From the NCBI GenBank assembly GCA_002293105.1, contig DBCP01000123.1, positions 1 through 5,067 of the forward strand: 5,067 nt of DNA. Direction: 5' to 3'. The first letter of the stretch is position 1. Each line of letters opens with the position of its first letter. The stretch is from Bacteroidetes bacterium UBA955. Lineage in GTDB: Bacteria > Bacteroidota > Bacteroidia > NS11-12g > UBA955. The notes below the pieces were generated by a model. It was not told the DNA's origin, searched no databases, and saw only the letters and a list, made by a program, of their open reading frames with translations. Positions 1 to 5,067 of this stretch are shown here, piece after piece. The position numbers were made by a program, and so were the translations under genes.

Positions 1-606
1 GCTCTTGCCAGTGGCGCTGCTCTGTAACATCGTATCTGTTTTGTCTGAAGTGCCATCCACCATCGCTGTGCGGAAAATGAAATCGCCATTGGCCAATTGT
101 TTGATGGGCATGAACTTCACGAAGGATTTACCGGTGCCTATTCCAGGGTGGGTAATTACAAATAGGTAGAGCGAATCGCCAGCAACCTCTTTGGTGGTTG
201 GGTCATAAACGCCCCAGCTGAAATCCCACATATTGCCTGGGTTTGTGGCTTGGTTCAAGGCGCCTTTTTCATGCACATTGATATCGTTGTAAAATTTCTT
301 CCATGAGGCCCAACCTGAAGTATCGAACTGAGAAAACTGTGTGTTGTCACCTTTTGGGTAAGCATATACCTCAACACCGCCCATGTGGTTCACGCGGATA
401 CAGTTGTCGCGCGACACGGTGGTGTGTGAAAAATGCCATTGGTCTATTGGGGCCGATGCTTCAGCGCCCGTTCTGATGTTGTAATAAACCGCTTTGCCAT
501 ATCCAGCGCCCATCGCCACAGAGTCAGAAACAACGGTTTGTGCCTTGATGGGGTTGCTGCACAGTGTTGCAATCACGGTGCCTAGAATTAAATGTGCTTT
601 TTTCAT
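1..606 (-). CDS. Secreted HmuY-like protein, N-terminal part (cut by window edge)
   Basis: The reverse strand is open from an ATG at 606-604 to the window edge, giving 202 codons with no stop; the 3' end is missing. Residues 1-22 form a signal peptide: KK, a hydrophobic core, then IKA|Q, a typical Bacteroidota signal peptidase I site. Cys16 is preceded by Leu, so it is not a good lipobox. The mature part is rich in aromatic residues and Gly, with MGAGYGKAVYYNIRTG at 32-47, QWHF at 56-59, NHMGGVEVYAYPKGD at 73-87 and NMWDFSWGVYD at 125-135. This pattern (Tyr-Tyr strand, Thr-Gly turn, Trp strand, Asn-x-x-Gly-Gly) recalls HmuY-like beta domains of secreted Bacteroidota proteins, many of which end in a type IX secretion sorting domain; that end lies outside the window. 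In HmuY-like proteins a WD-[IL]-A-F motif is common; here it reads WHFSH. Secretion is well supported, but the family is from memory and the ligand is unknown. A -7 element at 621-628 supports the start. Confidence 0.8.
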   Translation of the reverse strand, partial: MKKAHLILGTVIATLCSNPIKAQTVVSDSVAMGAGYGKAVYYNIRTGAEASAPIDQWHFSHTTVSRDNCIRVNHMGGVEVYAYPKGDNTQFSQFDTSGWASWKKFYNDINVHEKGALNQATNPGNMWDFSWGVYDPTTKEVAGDSLYLFVITHPGIGTGKSFVKFMPIKQLANGDFIFRTAMVDGTSDKTDTMLQSSATGKS

Positions 607-620
607 GTTTTTCGGTGCCA

Positions 621-628
621 CAAAATTA
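621..628 (-). promoter_or_regulatory. Promoter -7 element of the leftward secreted-protein gene
   Basis: Read on the minus strand this is TAATTTTG, a perfect match to the Bacteroidota sigma-A -7 consensus TAnnTTTG. It lies 14 bases upstream of the ATG at 606, so the transcript would have a leader of only about 10 bases. I see no clear -33 TTG element at the expected distance. The exact position is read from the sequence; activity is inferred from consensus and placement. Confidence 0.55.
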
Positions 629-629
629 T

Positions 630-648
630 CTCAAGCCTATGGGCTGAG
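630..648. promoter_or_regulatory. Small bulged inverted repeat in the divergent promoter region
   Basis: CTC-A-AGCC (630-637) can pair with GGCT-GAG (642-648) around a TATG loop: seven base pairs with one bulged A. It sits just upstream of the leftward -7 element, where an operator could act. It has no T-run, and it lies outside the predicted leaders of both flanking genes, so a terminator or RNA element is unlikely. The arms are short and could be chance. Confidence 0.2.
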
Positions 649-672
649 GTCTATCCGAATTGTAAGGATTTG

Positions 673-717
673 GTCATAAGAATGTCACGAAGTCATGAAA
701 TTCCCTTTTTCAAGTCA
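673..717 (+). repeat. Four GTCA tetramers, two in tandem octamers
   Basis: GTCA occurs at 673, 684, 692 and 714. The middle two belong to the tandem imperfect octamers GTCACGAA and GTCATGAA (684-699). Spacings are 11, 8 and 22 bases, two of them near whole DNA turns. They lie 14 to 58 bases upstream of the hscA -7 element, where an activator or repressor could bind. The motif is short, so chance is a serious alternative. Confidence 0.2.
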
Positions 718-730
718 CCGGTTTCCGCCC

Positions 731-738
731 TAACTTTG
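731..738 (+). promoter_or_regulatory. Promoter -7 element of hscA
   Basis: TAACTTTG matches the Bacteroidota -7 consensus TAnnTTTG exactly and lies 21 bases before the hscA ATG. A T-rich stretch at 705-710 sits roughly where the -33 element should be, but it is only a weak match to TTTG. Transcription would start near 743-746, leaving a leader of about 15 bases without a Shine-Dalgarno sequence. It probably drives both hscA and the downstream outer-membrane protein gene. Confidence 0.6.
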
Positions 739-759
739 TTGCTTGTTAGCGAGCGTTAG

Positions 760-2631
760 ATGGCCAAGATTAAAATAGATTTATCGGGAAAAGTTGCCAA
801 GCCCCAAGTGGTGGTGGGTATCGATTTGGGTACGACCAACAGTTTGGTGGCCTGGGTGAATCCATCCACGGGTAATGCGGAAGTAGTGAAAGATGATTTG
901 GGCGCGTTGGTGCCCTCCGTGATTGGTTTGATGCAAGGCGGACATGCCCAAGTAGGGGTGTTGGCCAAAGGCGGATTGGTTACTGCACCCGAGCGCACAA
1001 TTTTTAGTGTGAAGCGATTGCTGGGACGCAGTTACAAAGACATCGCTAATTTTCAACAATATTTAGGATACCGGATCATTGACGAAGACAATGAATCCAT
1101 GGTGAAAATTGAAGTAGATGGGAAATTTTATAATCCCATTGAACTCAGTGCCATCATCCTAAAGGCCCTCAAAGAGAAAGCAGAGAAAGCGTTGAATGTA
1201 GAGGTAATGCAAGCGGTGGTAACCGTTCCGGCGTATTTCAATGATGCGCAACGACAGGCAACCCGAGATGCAGGTAAGTTGGCAGGATTGGAAATTTTAC
1301 GCATTGTGAACGAGCCCACGGCGGCCAGTTTGAGCTACGGCATAGGATTGAATAGAGAGGAAGTACAGACCGTGATGGTTTACGATTTGGGTGGAGGAAC
1401 TTTTGATGTGTCGATCCTCCAAATTGAAGACGGTGTTTTCGATGTACTTGCCACCAAGGGCGATACGGCTTTAGGCGGTGACGATATTGATCGTTCGATC
1501 ATGGCCCATTGGCAGCAGGCGTTTCCGGCGTTGGAAGGAATGGCTACTTTGGGCGATATCCAGCGATTGCGTTTGGTGGCTGAAGAAGCCAAAATTGCGT
1601 TGAGTCAACAGCCAGATTTAGCGTTTGAGCAACCGTTTGCCTTGGGCGATGGCTCCGTTGTGGATTTGCGGTTGGATTATACCGGTTTGCAGGCGGCCGC
1701 AAAAGAACTCCTGCTCAAAACCGAAGATTGCATTGCGGCCGCCCTCCGCGATGCCTCCCTGAAACCTGATCAAATACAAGCCGTTGTCATGGTCGGTGGC
1801 TCAACCCGCTACCCCCAAGTCAAAGCCATGCTGGATGCAAAATTCCCCCATGTGGCCGTCAATAATACCCTGAATCCTGATGAAGTCGTGGCCCTGGGTG
1901 CCGCCATCGAAGCCGATGTGCTTGCCGGTAACCGCAAAGACATCCTCCTGCTCGATGTAACCCCGCTCAGTCTTGGTATTGAAACGGCGGGTGGACTGAT
2001 GGACGTCCTCATCCCCAGAAACAACAAAATTCCCTGTAGGGTGGGTAGAGAGTATACGACCTCGATAGACGGACAAATAAACCTCAAGATTAGCGTGTAT
2101 CAAGGCGAGCGTGAACTCGTGGCCCAAAACCGCAAACTCGGAGAGTTTATCCTCAAAGACATCCCCGCCATGCCGGCCGGCTTTCCCAAAATAGAAGTGG
2201 CCTTTGCCCTAGATGCCGATGGACTACTGAAAGTGTCCGCCAAAGAATTGCGCAGCGGCGTAACCCAGCAAATCGATATCAAACCCCAATACGGACTTAC
2301 CGATGACCAAGTAGAAGCCATGCTTCTGGCCGGATTCCAACATGCCCAAGAAGACGTAACCGCGCGCTTGCATCAAGAGGCGATCAACGAAGGACAGCAA
2401 CTTGTCTACCTCGCGCAGCGCTTCATCGAAAAGAATGCAAACTTGCTCAACGAAGAAGAAATGGCCGGAACAAAACAACGAATTTCGTCATTGGAGTGTC
2501 TATTGGCTGAACGCGGCGAAAAAGATGCCATCCTACAAGCGGTTACGGAACTGAACGATTATACCCGTCCTTTTGCCGAACGCCTCATGGATGTCGCTGT
2601 CTCCGCAGCGCTCAAAGGCAAAGAAATTTAA
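760..2631 (+). CDS. hscA: HscA-type Hsp70 chaperone for Fe-S cluster assembly
   Basis: This 623-residue protein has a complete Hsp70 architecture. The ATPase domain carries IDLGTTNS (21-28), TVPAYFNDAQRQ (155-166), NEPTAA (184-189), YDLGGGTFDV (208-217) and VMVGGSTR (343-350). The linker LLLDVTPLSLG (396-406) leads into the substrate-binding domain and helical lid. HscA rather than DnaK is suggested by the short extension before the ATPase motif, by IPRN, by IPAMPAG and KPQYGLTD, and by a lid ending AERLMDV...ALKGKEI, close to the E. coli HscA end ARRMDQS...ALKGHSV. The acidic tail of DnaK is absent, and the length is near E. coli HscA (616). In that family the chaperone acts in the cytoplasm with HscB, using ATP to release clusters from the IscU scaffold; no isc gene is visible here. 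An in-frame TAG just before the ATG fixes the start. The following gene begins 3 bases after the stop. Leucine codon use shifts sharply near codons 310-317, see findings. Confidence 0.9.
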   Translation: MAKIKIDLSGKVAKPQVVVGIDLGTTNSLVAWVNPSTGNAEVVKDDLGALVPSVIGLMQGGHAQVGVLAKGGLVTAPERTIFSVKRLLGRSYKDIANFQQYLGYRIIDEDNESMVKIEVDGKFYNPIELSAIILKALKEKAEKALNVEVMQAVVTVPAYFNDAQRQATRDAGKLAGLEILRIVNEPTAASLSYGIGLNREEVQTVMVYDLGGGTFDVSILQIEDGVFDVLATKGDTALGGDDIDRSIMAHWQQAFPALEGMATLGDIQRLRLVAEEAKIALSQQPDLAFEQPFALGDGSVVDLRLDYTGLQAAAKELLLKTEDCIAAALRDASLKPDQIQAVVMVGGSTRYPQVKAMLDAKFPHVAVNNTLNPDEVVALGAAIEADVLAGNRKDILLLDVTPLSLGIETAGGLMDVLIPRNNKIPCRVGREYTTSIDGQINLKISVYQGERELVAQNRKLGEFILKDIPAMPAGFPKIEVAFALDADGLLKVSAKELRSGVTQQIDIKPQYGLTDDQVEAMLLAGFQHAQEDVTARLHQEAINEGQQLVYLAQRFIEKNANLLNEEEMAGTKQRISSLECLLAERGEKDAILQAVTELNDYTRPFAERLMDVAVSAALKGKEI

Positions 2632-2634
2632 ACC

Positions 2635-3417
2635 ATGCAATTCAAACAGTACCCGCTCATCGCCCTTATCCTAATCGCTGCAAATACCGCAAATGCGCAG
2701 GCCGTATCACAGTTGGATTATGAGGGCCGACAGAATTACGGTTTGAAAATGGGCATGGGTATCAATTCGATGTACGGCGGGAAATTGCAGAATCCCCGTC
2801 CTACCATAGGCTTCATGGCCGGATTGTACATACACTCCAATCCCGAGAAAAAGCGGTCGCCATTCGGACTTCAATCGGGTATCGACCTAAGAATGCGTGG
2901 AAGCAACTTTGCCAATGGCAAAACTGGCGATACCGCCATCAATCGCGCCTACACCAAAATTAGCATCATGAGTTTGGATGTGCCCCTGCTGGTGAACTAC
3001 CGGTTATCGAAGCAGCGCGACAAACAAATCAAACAACTGCAATTTGGTCTTCAAATGGGCTATAATTTTAATTCGGTGTTGTATGTAGGACCGCAAAAAC
3101 GTCCGCTTCCCACTGCCTTCAATACTTATAATTCCATCAAGGAATGGGATCGATTGCCCATTAAATTGTATGATTTACAAGCGGTTGCGGGCTATCAGTA
3201 TCGCGGCGAAACCTTGGGTTATTCCGTGTCGATGAAAATGGGACTACTGAACCTGAACGACAATTTTGTGATTCGCGGTATGGTGGATACCGACAACGAC
3301 GGGATAGAGGACAAAGAAATTGAATTGATATCGCCCACCACCGACCCCCTCAAAGAAAAGCCAGGAACACGCCAAATGATTGGGACCTGGAGTCTAGAAT
3401 TCGCCCTCGTTTTTTAA
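2635..3417 (+). CDS. PorT-like outer-membrane beta-barrel protein
   Basis: This 260-residue protein starts with a signal peptide (1-21): Lys4, a hydrophobic core PLIALILIAA, then ANA|Q. The mature part alternates polar and hydrophobic residues in probable transmembrane strands, such as YGLKMGMGIN, TIGFMAGLYIHS, FGLQSGIDLRMRG, SLDVPLLVNYRL and QFGLQMGYNF. It ends SLEFALVF with a terminal Phe, the usual sorting signal for barrel insertion. The SLDVPLLVNYRL segment and overall layout fit the Bacteroidota outer-membrane beta-barrel (PorT-like) family. I do not claim it is PorT itself, which belongs to type IX secretion; many members have unknown roles. A loop near the C-terminus has DTDNDGIED (218-226), a possible calcium-binding sequence. 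The gene lies 3 bases after hscA with no separate promoter seen, so it is probably co-transcribed. Function beyond outer-membrane location is unknown. Confidence 0.82.
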   Translation: MQFKQYPLIALILIAANTANAQAVSQLDYEGRQNYGLKMGMGINSMYGGKLQNPRPTIGFMAGLYIHSNPEKKRSPFGLQSGIDLRMRGSNFANGKTGDTAINRAYTKISIMSLDVPLLVNYRLSKQRDKQIKQLQFGLQMGYNFNSVLYVGPQKRPLPTAFNTYNSIKEWDRLPIKLYDLQAVAGYQYRGETLGYSVSMKMGLLNLNDNFVIRGMVDTDNDGIEDKEIELISPTTDPLKEKPGTRQMIGTWSLEFALVF

Positions 3418-3433
3418 GCCAACAAGGTTTTCG

Positions 3434-3441
3434 TACCTTTG
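3434..3441 (+). promoter_or_regulatory. Promoter -7 element of mtaB-lgt
   Basis: TACCTTTG is a perfect TAnnTTTG match in the 40-base gap after the barrel gene, 16 bases before the mtaB ATG. The T-run at 3410-3415, overlapping the barrel gene's last codons, lies about 18 bases upstream and may act as a degenerate -33 region. The predicted leader is about 12 bases. It implies that mtaB and lgt can be transcribed separately from hscA. Confidence 0.6.
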
Positions 3442-3457
3442 CAGTACCAATTCTCTT

Positions 3458-4765
3458 ATGTCAACCGTGGCCTTTTATACCCTGGGGTGCAAACTCAACT
3501 TTGCCGAAAGCAGTGCCATCGGACAGCAGCTCACGAAAGCGGGTTTTGAGAAACGGGAATTTCAAGATGCTGCCGATTTGTATGTGATCAATACTTGCAG
3601 TGTTACAGACCATGCCGATCGCAAATGCAAAAAGGTGGTTCGTGAGGCGCTCAAGCAAAATCCAGCCGCCTACGTGGTGGTGATCGGGTGTTATGCCCAA
3701 CTGAAACCCCAAGAAATCGCCCAAATTCCGGGTGTAGATATGGTGCTGGGGGCGGCGGAAAAATTTCAACTCATCGATCATCTACACACCTTGGTCAAGG
3801 AGCCCAAAGCACTCGTGCACAACGCGCCCATCAAAGAGGTGAATACATTTGTACCCGGCTACAGCATGGGCGATCGTACCCGCATCTTTCTGAAAGTGCA
3901 AGACGGGTGCGATTATTTTTGCAGTTTTTGTACCATTCCATTGGCCCGTGGCAAGAGCAGGAGTGGCAATGTGGAGGCAACCCTGAAATTGGTGGAAGAA
4001 GCCGCCCAGCAAGGTGCCAAGGAAATAGTGTTAACGGGTGTGAATCTCGGCGATTTTGGCGTAGAGCATAATCAAGACTTCTATGATTTGGTGCAGGCCA
4101 TTGATGAAGTGGAAGGGGTGGATCGCTATCGAATTAGTAGTATCGAGCCGAATTTGCTGACCGATGAAATCATCGAATTTGTGTCGCGCAGCAAGCGATT
4201 TGTGCCACATTTTCACATTCCCTTGCAAAGTGGGAGCGATGAAATTCTCACGCGCATGCGCCGCAAATACCTGAGTGATTTGTACCGTTCGCGGATCGCC
4301 AAAATCAAAACGCTGATGCCCCATTGCGGTATCGGGGTGGATGTGATTGTGGGATTTCCAGGCGAAACCGAAGAGCATTTCCTCGAAACCTATCGCTTTT
4401 TGAACGAATTGGACATTTCCTACCTTCATGTGTTTCCTTATTCTGAGCGCGCCAATACCACCGCCAAAAAAATGAAGGATGTGGTGCCGGTGAAAGTGCG
4501 CATGGAGCGCGGAGAAATGTTGCGTGGCTTGAGTGAAAAAAAGCGCATGGCCTTTTACCGCGAGCATCTGGGAACCAGCAGGCCGGTTTTGTTTGAAGAG
4601 GAAGAACGCAGGGGCGTGATGTTTGGATTTACCGATAATTACATCAAAGTGGCCACGGATTATGATCCGCTGTTGGTAAATACCGTGGTGGATGTGCAGC
4701 TTGCCTCGCTCAATCCCGAAGGATGGGTGCAAGCGGAATTTGATTACGCGACCGTTGGGCATTAA
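3458..4765 (+). CDS. mtaB: tRNA t6A37 methylthiotransferase MtaB
   Basis: This 435-residue radical-SAM enzyme adds a methylthio group to C2 of N6-threonylcarbamoyladenosine 37, making ms2t6A in tRNAs that read ANN codons. The N-terminal methylthiotransferase domain has the three cysteines for the auxiliary [4Fe-4S] cluster: Cys11 (TLGCKLN), Cys47 (NTCSVT) and Cys78 (IGCYAQ). The radical-SAM motif CX3CX2C is complete at Cys151, Cys155 and Cys158 (DGCDYFCSFC), followed by IPLARGKSRS. Further conserved segments are LTGVNLGDFG, RISSIEPN, HFHIPLQSGS and VDVIVGFPGE. A C-terminal TRAM-type RNA-binding domain covers about 375-432. TLGCKLN and the TRAM domain favour MtaB over its relatives MiaB and RimO: MiaB acts on i6A, and RimO acts on ribosomal protein S12. 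Length is normal and no key residue is missing. The start is supported by the -7 element 16 bases upstream. The partial lgt gene begins 9 bases after the stop, suggesting an operon. Confidence 0.94.
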   Translation: MSTVAFYTLGCKLNFAESSAIGQQLTKAGFEKREFQDAADLYVINTCSVTDHADRKCKKVVREALKQNPAAYVVVIGCYAQLKPQEIAQIPGVDMVLGAAEKFQLIDHLHTLVKEPKALVHNAPIKEVNTFVPGYSMGDRTRIFLKVQDGCDYFCSFCTIPLARGKSRSGNVEATLKLVEEAAQQGAKEIVLTGVNLGDFGVEHNQDFYDLVQAIDEVEGVDRYRISSIEPNLLTDEIIEFVSRSKRFVPHFHIPLQSGSDEILTRMRRKYLSDLYRSRIAKIKTLMPHCGIGVDVIVGFPGETEEHFLETYRFLNELDISYLHVFPYSERANTTAKKMKDVVPVKVRMERGEMLRGLSEKKRMAFYREHLGTSRPVLFEEEERRGVMFGFTDNYIKVATDYDPLLVNTVVDVQLASLNPEGWVQAEFDYATVGH

Positions 4766-4774
4766 CTTGCACCT

Positions 4775-5067
4775 GTGTTTCCAACCCTCTACCATTTTCT
4801 CTACGATTTAACCGGGATTTCCCTTCCGTTTTTGAAAGTCGTTAACACGTTTGGCTTCTTCGTTGCCATGAGCATCGGTGCGGCTTTCTGGGCGATGTCG
4901 GCCGAGTTCGATCGCAAAACCCTTCAAGGCATTTTCGCCAAGGTGAAAGTGAAACAAGTGACCGGTGTGGGGGTTGAATGGAGCGAATACGCAGTGAGTG
5001 GATTGATGGCCTTTGTGTTTGGTTATAAAATTTTGTATTTGATGGTGGAAACGGGCGATGGGTTCTC
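4775..5067 (+). CDS. lgt: Prolipoprotein diacylglyceryl transferase, N-terminal part (cut by window edge)
   Basis: This open frame has 97 codons plus two bases before the window ends. It starts with GTG at 4775; the only upstream in-frame codons before the mtaB stop are CTT, GCA and CCT, and the next ATG is codon 32, inside the first membrane segment. The start FPTLYHFLYDLTGI followed by NTFGFFVAMS (24-33) resembles the Bacteroidota form of Lgt as I recall it. Two membrane segments are visible, about 19-41 and 73-91, separated by a charged stretch (44-71, with KVKVK at 56-60). Lgt transfers diacylglycerol from phosphatidylglycerol to the lipobox cysteine of prolipoproteins in the inner membrane, the first step in lipoprotein maturation. 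The catalytic residues lie beyond the edge, so the assignment rests on the N-terminus only. It is probably translated from the mtaB transcript. Confidence 0.72.
   Translation, partial: MFPTLYHFLYDLTGISLPFLKVVNTFGFFVAMSIGAAFWAMSAEFDRKTLQGIFAKVKVKQVTGVGVEWSEYAVSGLMAFVFGYKILYLMVETGDGF

Noticed and set aside
1..606. Lipoprotein reading of the secreted protein through Cys16
   Set aside because: The residue before the Cys is Leu rather than Gly, Ala or Ser, and a good signal peptidase I site follows at Ala22.
494..679. 61-codon plus-strand open frame over the start of the secreted-protein gene
   Set aside because: It overlaps the signal peptide coding region antisense and runs through the divergent promoter region; no start signal or family resemblance was seen.
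2221..3255. Repeated words such as GGACTACTGAA (2221 and 3241) and ACAAGCGGTT (2535 and 3177)
   Set aside because: They are short, unrelated in context and inside coding sequence, so coincidental similarity is enough.
3381..3416. Possible terminator at the end of the barrel gene (T-run after a GC-containing stretch)
   Set aside because: The T-run belongs to the last Phe codon and the bases before it form no convincing hairpin.
3914..3921. TATTTTTG, a perfect TAnnTTTG match
   Set aside because: It lies inside mtaB and encodes part of the radical-SAM cysteine motif; no gene starts just downstream, so it is a chance match.
4031..4795. 254-codon open frame on the minus strand opposite mtaB
   Set aside because: It is antisense to a clear, fully conserved mtaB, rich in His and Phe as expected of a shadow frame, and has no promoter or family resemblance.

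Overview
The window looks like part of a chromosome from a member of the Bacteroidota. Three intergenic sequences match the Bacteroidota -7 promoter consensus TAnnTTTG perfectly. No start codon has a clear Shine-Dalgarno sequence. Both secreted proteins have a signal peptide cut at Ala|Gln, and one of them is a PorT-type outer-membrane barrel ending in Phe. The partial last gene resembles the Bacteroidota form of Lgt. No mobile element, RNA gene, CRISPR array or phage gene was seen, so this is mostly ordinary housekeeping DNA.

Layout: 1-606 (minus strand) holds the first 202 codons of a secreted protein with HmuY-like features, cut by the left edge. 607-759 is a divergent intergenic region with one -7 element facing each way, a small bulged hairpin and four GTCA tetramers. 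760-2631 (plus) is a full-length Hsp70 of the HscA type. Only 3 bases later, 2635-3417 encodes a 260-residue outer-membrane beta-barrel protein, so the two probably form one transcript. A new promoter at 3434-3441 starts a second unit: mtaB (3458-4765), a radical-SAM tRNA methylthiotransferase, then the first 97 codons of lgt from a GTG start at 4775, running off the right edge.

The genes do not form one obvious pathway. HscA-type chaperones help transfer Fe-S clusters from a scaffold, and MtaB needs two [4Fe-4S] clusters, so HscA could serve MtaB, but this link is only inferred from proximity. The barrel protein, the secreted protein and Lgt all concern the cell envelope.

The least expected signal is inside hscA. 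Leucine codon choice changes abruptly between positions 1689 and 1708: TTG/TTA for 28 of 34 leucines before, and only 5 of 39 after. Two copies of the 8-base palindrome GCGGCCGC (1693-1700 and 1735-1742) lie at this junction. The reading frame and Hsp70 motifs are intact, so a mosaic gene made by homologous recombination is a reasonable hypothesis. I found no convincing new biological system.
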